A stretch of DNA of 9,457 bases from Rickettsiales bacterium (GTDB lineage: Bacteria; Pseudomonadota; Alphaproteobacteria; TMED109): positions 1-9,457 of the forward strand of contig NZIN01000058.1 of NCBI GenBank assembly GCA_002689905.1, given 5' to 3'. Under the pieces are notes generated by a model, which saw nothing but the letters and a program-made list of their open reading frames with translations, had not been told where the DNA came from and ran no database searches. The first letter of the stretch is position 1; every line of letters begins with the position of its first letter. The position numbers were made by a program, and so were the translations under genes. This document shows, piece after piece, positions 1 to 4,579 of this stretch.

Positions 1-163
1 ACCTATTTTCATAAATCATCATTCCTTCGTTTCTTAATTTACCAACCATTGCAGCTGGTGATTTAAGGTCGTAAGTGTTTCTCAATTGTTTCCAAGAAAC
101 ATCTGAACCTTTTGCAAAAAGATTTCTAATCTTTTCAGTTTTAGTTAGCTTTTTATTAGCCAT
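1..163 (-). CDS. Small helix-turn-helix-like phage protein, 3' end beyond window
   Basis: The first 54 residues are visible and the frame is open at the left edge, so the protein is partial at its C-terminus. It is basic and helical, opening with MANKKLTKTEKIRN, followed by a GSDVSWKQLRN segment and a SPAAMVGKLRNEG segment. That spacing looks like the recognition helices of a small winged-helix or HTH domain, and similar short proteins occur in T4-like cyanophages (recalled, not searched). The start at 163 has a strong ribosome site, AAAGGAGA, just upstream. An in-frame ATG at 205 also has a GGAAAGG site and would add 14 residues, so two starts are possible. The 132-nt gap before it (164-295) holds only weak 5-bp inverted repeats and no clear promoter. 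DNA binding is inferred from pattern only. Confidence 0.7.
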   Translation of the reverse strand, partial: MANKKLTKTEKIRNLFAKGSDVSWKQLRNTYDLKSPAAMVGKLRNEGMMIYENR

Positions 164-295
164 AGTTTTATCTCCTTTAAAGATATTATTGATAAAGTTA
201 AACATTATTGTTTACCTTTCCTTTCTCTTTGTGTTATGGTCACAACACCATTCAGAGTACACAGCGAATATATATTGTGTGCCCTCCAGAATTCT

Positions 296-763
296 TTAAT
301 CAAGGTCAATATCGGGGTCAAACATATCACCACCGTCCCTTAAATAGTCTAATTCTTTTTTTACATCTTTAGAAAACGGATTAGTTGCCGGTTTTGGTTT
401 TTCTAAAAACATATCGTAAGTTATCTTGGCAGTTCTAAAGTTACCATCTTTGTTAACTTTTAACGATACCATTTTCTCACTTAATAATTGAGCTGGGTGT
501 CCCATATCAAAATCTCTGTATGCAAGACCACGTATTGCGTCTATTACTATCGCAAGGTCTTTTGTAAATGTGTGATTTTGTGTTCTCATACCAGCGTCAA
601 CAAATTTCTTTAATAAGTCAAATCCTATTTCATCAACTAAAGTCTCAACAAAGTCTTTAGTTTGTTTCTTTTTTAATTCCTCTGCAAACTTCGTATCTTG
701 TTCTTGTCTAACTTCTCTCTTACGTTTATGCTCTGGAAAGAATATGATATTATCATTCGGCAA
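296..763 (-). CDS. Conserved hypothetical phage protein, 155 aa
   Basis: The 155-residue soluble protein has no signal peptide or membrane segment. It opens with a short hydrophobic NIIFFPEHK motif followed by a charged, probably coiled stretch (residues about 12-38). A helical core follows with the pattern ETLVDEIGFDLLKKF and then AIVIDAIRGLAYRDF. The tail is acidic and ends DPDIDLD. T4-like marine phages carry similarly built proteins with an N-terminal 'I.FP' motif and no assigned function (family memory, not a search). It overlaps the glutaredoxin gene by 11 nt, so the two are probably translationally coupled. The sequence encoding MFDPD near its end lies in a 16-bp repeat shared with the gene starting at 2170. 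I cannot assign a function. Confidence 0.85.
   Translation of the reverse strand: MPNDNIIFFPEHKRKREVRQEQDTKFAEELKKKQTKDFVETLVDEIGFDLLKKFVDAGMRTQNHTFTKDLAIVIDAIRGLAYRDFDMGHPAQLLSEKMVSLKVNKDGNFRTAKITYDMFLEKPKPATNPFSKDVKKELDYLRDGGDMFDPDIDLD
310..325. repeat. 16-bp direct repeat, copy 1
   Basis: TATCGGGGTCAAACAT occurs here and again at 2155-2170, with different flanking bases on both sides. Here it encodes MFDPDI near the end of the 155-residue protein. Confidence 0.8.
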
Positions 764-1037
764 TTATTTCTCCCTTGAAATTAACTTTGTTTTGTTTTTC
801 AAAATACTCAACTAACTGATTATAACCACCAATTAACTCACCATCTATTTTAATTTGAGGCATTGCTCTAACATTTTTACCAATGTCCTCAATTAGTTTA
901 CTAGGGTCACCACCAAAGTCTTTCTCTAGTGATTTCTCTTCATATTCCAGACCAAGGCCTTTTATCAAGGCCTTTGCCTTTGAGCAATAAACACAATTGT
1001 TTTTACTATAAATTGTTATTGTCATTTTGTTTACCAT
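753..1037 (-). CDS. nrdC: Glutaredoxin, T4 NrdC-like
   Basis: This is a 94-residue single-domain thioredoxin fold and essentially all of a glutaredoxin. The redox site is C15-V-Y-C18; the CVYC form, rather than the usual CPYC, is that of T4 NrdC. The cis-proline motif MPQI (P60) and the GGYNQL motif (G70-G71) that binds the glutathione or substrate side are both present. The expected role is cytoplasmic thiol-disulfide exchange, classically electron donation to ribonucleotide reductase; no reductase gene is visible here. The start at 1037 has a modest GGAAAAAG site; the in-frame ATG at 1025 lacks one but also gives a natural N-terminus. The gene overlaps the lipoprotein gene upstream by 32 nt (20 nt from the shorter start). 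Its location after envelope genes could suggest a link to their cysteines, but it has no export signal. Confidence 0.93.
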   Translation of the reverse strand: MVNKMTITIYSKNNCVYCSKAKALIKGLGLEYEEKSLEKDFGGDPSKLIEDIGKNVRAMPQIKIDGELIGGYNQLVEYFEKQNKVNFKGEIIAE

Positions 1038-1635
1038 CTTTTTCCAACATACTAGACCAAGCTTCTTTTGCTTTTTCTTTTATGTTATGAGCGTCAACAG
1101 CTTGTTCAATAGTGTAGTTATACATCTTATTGTACTCACCTAATGGCAATCTTAAACCAATCCAAGCTCTGTAATAACCCTCTTTAGTTAAAGTGACATC
1201 TTGTTTCCAGATTTCATAACCTCTAACTTTGGTATTTTTGATTACATTAATCAAAGTAGATTCTACCTCTGATACGGTAGTCTTCGTATTGGTTTTGCCA
1301 AGTTCAGTAATAAACTGCTTAGACTCTTTATTCATTTCACCTGCTACTACGTCAGCAATTTCTGACTTCGCATACATTTTAGCTTTCTCTATCGCTAATT
1401 GTAAGTCTGGTGAAACACTAGTAGCAACACCGAATAAACAAAGTTTATCTTTGCCTTTACCAATTAAATCAGTATCACAGGCTTTTCTTTCAGAATAGTC
1501 TGCCATATACCAACTTGGTACTTTATTCATTGTCTTACCATTTTCAGACTTGATTTTGTAAGTACCACCAGCACAAGCATTTAATAACAATGCCGTAGCA
1601 AGTACACCTACTATTTTTAGTTTGTTTTTCATCAT
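1006..1635 (-). CDS. LPP20-like outer-membrane lipoprotein
   Basis: The 209-residue precursor has a lipoprotein signal peptide: basic MMKNKLK, a hydrophobic stretch and the lipobox L-N-A-C with C21 as the lipidated residue. Residues +2/+3 are Ala-Gly, not Asp, so Lol sorting to the outer membrane is expected. The mature part has the LPP20-family plan: a VPSWY motif (39-43), a conserved glycine-containing strand (LFGVATS, 67-73), then a long helix rich in Ala/Lys ('AIEKAKMYAKSEIADVVAGE') and a strand ending YYRAWIGLRLP. C53 and C66 may form a disulfide. A strong AAAGGAGAG site precedes the start, and the start overlaps the 47-residue ORF's stop (ATGA). A promoter-like sequence at 1656-1684 could give it separate transcription. 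Its role in infection is unknown; superinfection exclusion or envelope stress are guesses. Confidence 0.8.
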   Translation of the reverse strand: MMKNKLKIVGVLATALLLNACAGGTYKIKSENGKTMNKVPSWYMADYSERKACDTDLIGKGKDKLCLFGVATSVSPDLQLAIEKAKMYAKSEIADVVAGEMNKESKQFITELGKTNTKTTVSEVESTLINVIKNTKVRGYEIWKQDVTLTKEGYYRAWIGLRLPLGEYNKMYNYTIEQAVDAHNIKEKAKEAWSSMLEKDGKQNDNNNL

Positions 1636-1775
1636 AAGTTTTTACTCTCCTTTACATCATATAACAAATCTTGTATAAAGTCAAGCGTGGTTTGAACGTA
1701 TCCTAACGCCTGGTCACTTGATACATCATATATTATAACTAAAGCAAGGGAAAGTATGATTAAGTTTCTAATCAT
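1632..1775 (-). CDS. 47-aa membrane microprotein
   Basis: This small ORF fills what otherwise looks like a gap. It starts with ATG at 1775, overlapping the TGA of the preceding gene (ATGA), and ends with a TGA overlapping the ATG of the lipoprotein gene (ATGA again). A GGGAGG ribosome site lies about 7 nt before the start. The product begins MIRNLIILSLALVIIYDV, a single N-terminal membrane helix or signal anchor, followed by about 30 residues forming a probable amphipathic helix (YVQTTLDFIQDLLYDVKE). A short inner-membrane protein facing the periplasm, or a secreted peptide, is the likely topology. Perfect coupling on both sides is the main evidence that it is real. I recognise no family. An inner-membrane spanin-like role was considered but is unsupported. 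Confidence 0.72.
   Translation of the reverse strand: MIRNLIILSLALVIIYDVSSDQALGYVQTTLDFIQDLLYDVKESKNL
1656..1684 (-). promoter_or_regulatory. Candidate internal sigma70 promoter before LPP20-like gene
   Basis: On the minus strand TTGACT (1684-1679) is separated by exactly 17 nt from TATGAT (1661-1656). Both boxes match consensus at five of six positions, and the sequence CTTGACTTTAT is shared with the promoter at 6393-6421. Transcription would begin about at the ribosome site of the lipoprotein gene, giving a very short leader. It lies inside the 47-residue ORF, and AT-rich DNA yields chance matches, so it is moderate evidence only. Confidence 0.45.
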
Positions 1776-2170
1776 TGAACGACCTCCCATTTTCCGTCTG
1801 GTTGAAGACACAACTTCCCATATGATTTAAAAGCGTGTCCTTGTCGGCTATAATACCGACAATATTGAGGCATTTTGGTAGTATTGAAGTAGTAAAATTG
1901 AGCAAACAAGTCCCAATAACCGAGACCGTCTTGTCTTCTTTTACCATCAGCACATTCCATCACCTCTTCTTTTATTATTTCATCACCTTTTTGTTTGATG
2001 ATTACTTTAATAAAGCAGTATTGCCCTCCTGTTTCTTCAGGATTGATAGGCAAAATCTTAGCGTAATAATTCTCATCTTTAGCATTAGCTATACCAGTAA
2101 TTAGTAAAAATACTATTAATACAAATGACCAAGTCAAATATCTTTTTATTTTATTATCGGGGTCAAACAT
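1772..2170 (-). CDS. Secreted four-cysteine protein with surface-antigen-like C-terminus
   Basis: This 132-residue precursor has a hydrophobic segment (residues about 12-28) ending ANA|KD, a textbook signal peptidase I site after A30, so the mature protein is probably periplasmic. The n-region is odd: MFDPDN precedes KIKR, and its coding sequence is a 16-bp repeat also found at 310-325. The mature chain has four cysteines (C52, C73, C104, C121), suggesting two disulfides, and an aromatic middle (GYWDLFAQFYYF). The last 30 residues, C104-RYY...YG-KLC-x2-PDG-K-W, echo the C-terminal motif of the lipoprotein at 2521-3024 and of the 17 kDa surface antigen family. It overlaps the upstream 52-residue ORF by 8 nt and the next ORF by 4 nt. 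The function is unknown. Confidence 0.82.
   Translation of the reverse strand: MFDPDNKIKRYLTWSFVLIVFLLITGIANAKDENYYAKILPINPEETGGQYCFIKVIIKQKGDEIIKEEVMECADGKRRQDGLGYWDLFAQFYYFNTTKMPQYCRYYSRQGHAFKSYGKLCLQPDGKWEVVQ
2155..2170. repeat. 16-bp direct repeat, copy 2
   Basis: This is the second copy of the repeat at 310-325. Here it is the first codons (MFDPDN) of the secreted four-cysteine protein, and its end coincides exactly with that gene's start codon. Confidence 0.8.
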
Positions 2171-2321
2171 TTGCTACACCTAATTTCTTTAAACTATCAT
2201 TTACTTCGTAAAGTTTATCTTCTATCTCTTGTATTTTAGAAGATGGTCCATTAAACTCATAAAGTTCTAATTCTTCTTTTAGTTCTTGTTTTTCTTTTTT
2301 AAGAATTTCTATTGTACTCAT
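2163..2321 (-). CDS. 52-aa coiled-coil microprotein
   Basis: This short ORF starts at ATG 2321, overlapping the TGA of the preceding gene (ATGA), and its stop lies 8 nt inside the next gene. It therefore completes an otherwise unbroken chain of coupled genes. The product is highly charged: residues 5-20 are dominated by Lys, Glu and Leu (EILKKEKQELKEELELYEF), and after a GPSS break a second helix follows (KIQEIEDKLYEVNDSLKKLG). Two helices separated by a turn suggest a small antiparallel coiled-coil hairpin, probably cytoplasmic since there is no signal. No strong ribosome site is present, which fits translational coupling. I recognise no family. Confidence 0.72.
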   Translation of the reverse strand: MSTIEILKKEKQELKEELELYEFNGPSSKIQEIEDKLYEVNDSLKKLGVANV

Positions 2322-2521
2322 TTTACACTCTTTTTATTTTGTTCTAAATTGTTTACAAATACTCTTATCAACCTTGATACATCAACCTCTTGCTCTTTAA
2401 GAGTTTTTGGATTTTTAAATAAAACTTTACTATCATTTACTTTTAAAACGTGTTGACCATCTACAATCACAGCTTCGTCTGTATTTTTTCTCCAATCGTG
2501 TGAGCTATATTCTTTTGACAT
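2318..2521 (-). CDS. Hypothetical small phage protein, 67 aa
   Basis: The start at 2521 (MSKEYSSHDWRK) is chosen because a GAGG ribosome site lies about 8 nt upstream and the ATG overlaps the preceding gene's stop (TAATG). A longer frame back to 2569 would run deep into the lipoprotein gene without a ribosome site. The product is soluble and polar, with a beta-like centre (AVIVDGQHVLKV, then KVLFKNP) that could form a small barrel or hairpin, and a helical, basic end. It has no cysteine, signal peptide or membrane segment, unlike the envelope proteins on either side. I do not recognise it. Confidence 0.75.
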   Translation of the reverse strand: MSKEYSSHDWRKNTDEAVIVDGQHVLKVNDSKVLFKNPKTLKEQEVDVSRLIRVFVNNLEQNKKSVK

Positions 2522-3024
2522 TAGTTTAACCTCGGTTTTTCTATCCATTGACCATCTGGTAACTGACAAGCAGTACCAAATACAACTTCTCTATTAACAC
2601 CACCAATACCAATCAACGGCCAACTATTAGTAATATCAACCGTGTGGTCATACTCTGTACATTTTAATGGCCCCTGTGTATATGATTTTGTTGTATGAAT
2701 TATACCAGAATTACCAGTTTTAGAATTGTACCAATTTGTATAACTTGCACCGTTTGGCGCCGTGTTTAAATGGTCTACAAATACTGCGTTATGTACATCT
2801 TTGTCTGAATTGTAAAGTAGTTCAGCACCTGCAAATGCACCAACAACGGCACAACCAGCAACAGCATAAGGGTCTGTAATACCAGACTCTACACATAATG
2901 CTGTGGTAGAACCACCACCTGAAATAGCACCTAAATGTGTTCTATTTACGGTACTACAATTTGTTAACGTCAAGACCATTATAATCATAATGGTTGTCTT
3001 CATCAATAGTTTTTTCATAATCAT
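2521..3024 (-). CDS. 17 kDa surface antigen-like outer-membrane lipoprotein
   Basis: The 167-residue precursor has a basic, very hydrophobic leader and the lipobox L-T-N-C (C23). Residue +2 is Ser, so outer-membrane sorting is expected. A glycine-rich, glycine-zipper-like region follows (about 32-68, containing SGGG and AVVGAFAGAELL). Then comes a polar linker and a C-terminal module with C122-TEY, GTAC153-x2-PDG-x-W160. That order (lipid anchor, glycine zipper, Cys/PDGxW module) is the plan of the alphaproteobacterial 17 kDa surface antigen family best known from Rickettsia; the match is from pattern memory. The family shapes the outer membrane by unclear means. The start is uncertain (3024, 3018 or 3003), all keeping the lipobox. 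The 5' end overlaps the upstream gene by up to 71 nt, unusually long for this window. Confidence 0.8.
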   Translation of the reverse strand: MIMKKLLMKTTIMIIMVLTLTNCSTVNRTHLGAISGGGSTTALCVESGITDPYAVAGCAVVGAFAGAELLYNSDKDVHNAVFVDHLNTAPNGASYTNWYNSKTGNSGIIHTTKSYTQGPLKCTEYDHTVDITNSWPLIGIGGVNREVVFGTACQLPDGQWIEKPRLN

Positions 3025-3202
3025 TTATATTTTCAAAAAATTCAGAGTCAACTTTAGTTTTAGCAACTAATAATGAATCTGCTTGTATAACTTCAATCTT
3101 GTTTCTAATTAATGGGTCAGATGGCGAAGTCTCTCTCAAATTATCCGCCATCTTCTTTATAGAATCAATCTTATCACAAAAAGATTTAATATTCTGTACC
3201 AT
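2954..3202 (-). CDS. Hypothetical 82-aa helical protein
   Basis: The ATG at 3202 overlaps the stop of the membrane-protein gene before it (TAATG), so the frame joins the coupled chain without a strong ribosome site. The product starts MVQNIKSFCDKIDSIKKM and is a charged helical protein with no signal or membrane segment. Its last third is acidic and Asp/Asn/Tyr-rich (DNHYDYNGLD). That end is encoded by the same DNA that, in another frame, encodes the signal peptide of the following lipoprotein, so its composition may be shaped by the overlap. It could be a real gene with a tolerated long overlap, or the lipoprotein could start further downstream. No family is recognised. Confidence 0.65.
   Translation of the reverse strand: MVQNIKSFCDKIDSIKKMADNLRETSPSDPLIRNKIEVIQADSLLVAKTKVDSEFFENINDYEKTIDEDNHYDYNGLDVNKL
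3024..3051 (-). promoter_or_regulatory. Weak candidate internal promoter before lipoprotein gene
   Basis: On the minus strand TTGACT (3051-3046) and TATAAA (3029-3024) are 16 nt apart. The -10 box runs into the first ATG of the lipoprotein gene, so a transcript from here would serve the in-frame ATG at 3003, or 3018 if leaderless. A similarly good match occurs by chance inside a glycosyltransferase gene (8850-8877), which tempers the call. Confidence 0.25.
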
Positions 3203-3546
3203 TAGTTTTTAACAAAAAGATTAGTTATCTTTTCCTTTGTACTGATAAATTGTGCTTTCATATCAGCCCAAGACTCTGCTTGGTATTCTTTTGTTTTCTG
3301 CCATTCACTCTGAGCAAAGTCTTTTGCTTTCCCAGGTACAGCAACAACCGTTTCTACAAACTCCTGTGGAGTTATTGTAGTCACTTCATCAGCTTTCGCT
3401 TTATTAAGTTCTAAAGAAACAAGTACAAAAGCAAATACCAATACTAGGCCAAATGCTACTACCCTCTCCCAAACTTTTTTTATCACTTTATCCACGATTT
3501 CCTCTATCTGTTGGTCTGTTAAGTAATTAGACACCGACACCCTCAT
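3202..3546 (-). CDS. Single-pass membrane protein with periplasmic amphipathic helix
   Basis: The start at 3546 (MRVSVSNYL) is preferred to 3570 because an AAAAGAG site precedes it and the overlap with the upstream gene shrinks to 20 nt. In the 114-residue product, residues 1-28 are a charged helix (DQQIEEIVDKVIKKVWERV), about 29-47 form one strong membrane helix, and AKA52|DE could be a signal-peptidase site. The remainder (53-114) is Pro-poor, Trp-containing amphipathic helix (EWQKTKEYQAESWADMKAQF). An N-in, C-out inner-membrane anchor with a periplasmic helical domain, or a cleaved secreted helix, both fit. That shape resembles inner-membrane spanins in outline only. It heads the run of envelope genes. 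No family is recognised. Confidence 0.78.
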   Translation of the reverse strand: MRVSVSNYLTDQQIEEIVDKVIKKVWERVVAFGLVLVFAFVLVSLELNKAKADEVTTITPQEFVETVVAVPGKAKDFAQSEWQKTKEYQAESWADMKAQFISTKEKITNLFVKN

Positions 3547-3868
3547 TAGCTCTTTTTTCCATAAGTTCAATCTCGGTGATTCTCATTTTTTCGGCATATG
3601 ACATACCAAAAACTTTATTGTAAAAATGGTCTAGTGGATTTACAGATTGGTAACCTAGTAATAAGTTATCAAACTTTATATCTAAACCATCATAATATTC
3701 GGGGTGTTTATTTTTAAGTTCTATATGGTCTTTACAGAATTGTATTCTATTTGTGTAATAATCATTCAACTTGTCAAACATAGATTTCTTCTTACTCAAT
3801 TTGACATCTTTATCTTTTGCATTTTTAAACTCTGCAAATAGAGTTTCTTTTTCATACTTAAACGACAT
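3527..3868 (-). CDS. Hypothetical 113-aa protein, first gene of the envelope operon
   Basis: This is the promoter-proximal gene of the operon driven from 3908-3936, and it has a clear GGGAGG ribosome site about 9 nt before the ATG. The product is a soluble, Lys- and Asp-rich helical protein: a basic N-terminal helix (about 5-35, containing KLSKKKSMFDKL), an aromatic middle (YYTNRIQF, HPEYYDGLDIKFDNLLLGY) and a C-terminal helix ending in a short Gly/Val tail. There is no signal peptide and no obvious catalytic motif. First position in a strong-promoter transcript is common for early host-takeover proteins, but that is inference. No family is recognised. Confidence 0.8.
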   Translation of the reverse strand: MSFKYEKETLFAEFKNAKDKDVKLSKKKSMFDKLNDYYTNRIQFCKDHIELKNKHPEYYDGLDIKFDNLLLGYQSVNPLDHFYNKVFGMSYAEKMRITEIELMEKRANEGVGV

Positions 3869-3907
3869 ACTATATAACCTCCCAAGGTTGTTTATTAATA
3901 TTCACTT

Positions 3908-3936
3908 ACTATACCAGAAAACTCTCTAAATGTCAA
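3908..3936 (-). promoter_or_regulatory. Strong sigma70-type promoter of the envelope operon
   Basis: On the minus strand a perfect -35 box TTGACA (3936-3931) is followed after exactly 17 nt by TATAGT (3913-3908), with an extended TGG just before the -10. Transcription would begin near 3901, giving a leader of about 30 nt before the gene starting at 3868. It sits in the only gap between two operons, so both sequence and location support it. It should be read by unmodified host RNA polymerase early in infection. Confidence 0.85.
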
Positions 3937-3939
3937 GCC

Positions 3940-3947
3940 TATAAATA
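3940..3947 (+). promoter_or_regulatory. TATAAATA, T4-type late promoter match on the plus strand
   Basis: This is an exact match to the T4 late promoter octamer. It points into the structured element at 3951-4024 and against all genes. By T4 spacing, transcription would begin near 3953, at the edge of that element. Exact octamers are expected by chance in DNA this AT-rich, so the support is positional only. Confidence 0.25.
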
Positions 3948-3950
3948 ATG

Positions 3951-4024
3951 ACGTAATTACACGCTTTTTGTGCATATTTAAGCGTCTAGGACGCACCTGG
4001 ATTGACGAATCAACCATATTACGT
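3951..4024 (-). ncRNA. Cloverleaf-shaped structured element, tRNA-sized
   Basis: Read on the minus strand these 74 nt begin ACGTAAT and end ATTACGT, a perfect 7-bp closing stem. Inside are three hairpins: GGTTGA/TCAATC capped by a TTCG tetraloop (nt 10-25, one G-T pair), GCGTC/GACGC with a 3-nt loop (31-43), and TGCAC/GTGTA with a 7-nt loop (51-67, one G-T pair) directly abutting the closing stem. The arm spacing copies a tRNA, but the T-loop is AAAAAGC and no 7-nt anticodon loop exists, so it is not a working tRNA. It begins one base after the stop codon of the gene at 4026-4244 and ends before the promoter at 3908-3936. It could be a decayed tRNA, a 3'-end stabiliser or terminator, or an sRNA. 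There is no U-tract after it. Confidence 0.4.
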
Positions 4025-4025
4025 A

Positions 4026-4244
4026 CTACCGTACCCCCTCTGGAAAGGGTAAGTTTATCTGTTCTTCAACCTGGACGTGTTCATCTTTATGTTCTTCTTC
4101 AAGCCAAGTTTCAAAATCCTTGACTTCTTTTTCTTTATAGGCAACAACTTCGTCAATCAATTTGATTGCACCAGGGGTGTCACCACTCACCAATTTTGCT
4201 TTGACTTTTTTAAGGTCATCAATCATAACTAATATTTCATTCAT
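4026..4244 (-). CDS. Hypothetical acidic 72-aa protein, last gene of its operon
   Basis: The ATG at 4244 overlaps the preceding gene's stop (TAATG). The product is a short, acidic, helical protein: residues 1-45 make a helix-turn-helix of the type LKKVKAKLVSGDTPGAIKLIDEVVAYKE, resembling a small helical hairpin. After a Glu/Lys/His-rich middle (EEEHKDEHVQVEEQ) it ends LPFPEGVR. No signal or membrane segment is present. The stop codon is followed at once by the inverted-repeat element at 3951-4024, making this the probable end of the transcript begun at 6393-6421. It is not recognised. Confidence 0.78.
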   Translation of the reverse strand: MNEILVMIDDLKKVKAKLVSGDTPGAIKLIDEVVAYKEKEVKDFETWLEEEHKDEHVQVEEQINLPFPEGVR

Positions 4245-4579
4245 TAGACTTTCCTTCCTGCTGTTTTCAGGTCTTTTCTATTCACCACCATATATGGTCC
4301 TTTGTTATATGCCGGCACGATTGTAAAATTCTTTGACTCTTCTATCTTCCAACTATTATCAGTTTTGATACCATTACCTATAACATTTGATAATTTAGGT
4401 TGTGGTTGTATATCTGATAAGTCAGTTGTGGGGTAATAGCCGTCATCATTGGTATTATAACTAGACTTGATAATATGTCCGTCATCACCAACGTTGAGAC
4501 CTAGTGACCTCATCCACTTGATATGCTTTTTTAAAGCAATAAGATATAATTCTTGTTTATTTAAGTTTCTTTTTGGCAT
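4244..4579 (-). CDS. Hypothetical 111-aa protein
   Basis: The start is placed at the ATG of MPKRNLNKQELYL (4579); ATG 4588 and a GTG at 4594 are in frame but lie deeper in the upstream gene and none has a convincing ribosome site, so coupling is likely. The N-terminal 30 residues are a basic amphipathic helix (QELYLIALKKHIKWMRSLGL). A polar, Asn/Asp/Ser-rich linker follows (about 35-75). A C-terminal beta-like stretch (FTIVPAYNKGPYMVVNRKDL) completes it. The helix-linker-strand build may mean a tethered peptide or a binding partner, but no motif identifies a function. Confidence 0.75.
   Translation of the reverse strand: MPKRNLNKQELYLIALKKHIKWMRSLGLNVGDDGHIIKSSYNTNDDGYYPTTDLSDIQPQPKLSNVIGNGIKTDNSWKIEESKNFTIVPAYNKGPYMVVNRKDLKTAGRKV

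Noticed and set aside
164..295. Terminator or promoter in the gap before the HTH-like gene
   Set aside because: Only 5-bp inverted repeats with long loops are present, with no T-run on the transcribed side, and the TATATT box has no acceptable -35 partner.
75..299. Plus-strand ORF with a hydrophobic middle
   Set aside because: It lies antisense to the HTH-like gene and its leader, has no ribosome site, and every strong gene here is on the minus strand.
1006..1775. A spanin pair formed by the 47-residue membrane ORF and the lipoprotein
   Set aside because: The overlap and topology are suggestive, but the lipoprotein has an LPP20-like globular plan and the small protein lacks an extended periplasmic coiled coil; no lysis genes are adjacent.
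1768..1953. Minus-strand ORF overlapping the secreted-protein gene in another frame
   Set aside because: It is fully nested in the gene at 1772-2170, which has a signal peptide and coupled neighbours; the nested frame has no such support.
1229..2104. Plus-strand ORFs at 1229-1498 and 1835-2104
   Set aside because: Both are antisense shadows of well-supported secreted or lipoprotein genes, with no ribosome sites.
3951..4024. A functional tRNA gene
   Set aside because: Arm spacing fits, but there is no TTCRA T-loop, no GG in the D-loop, no 7-nt anticodon loop and no CCA; on either strand the middle arm closes on only 3 nt.
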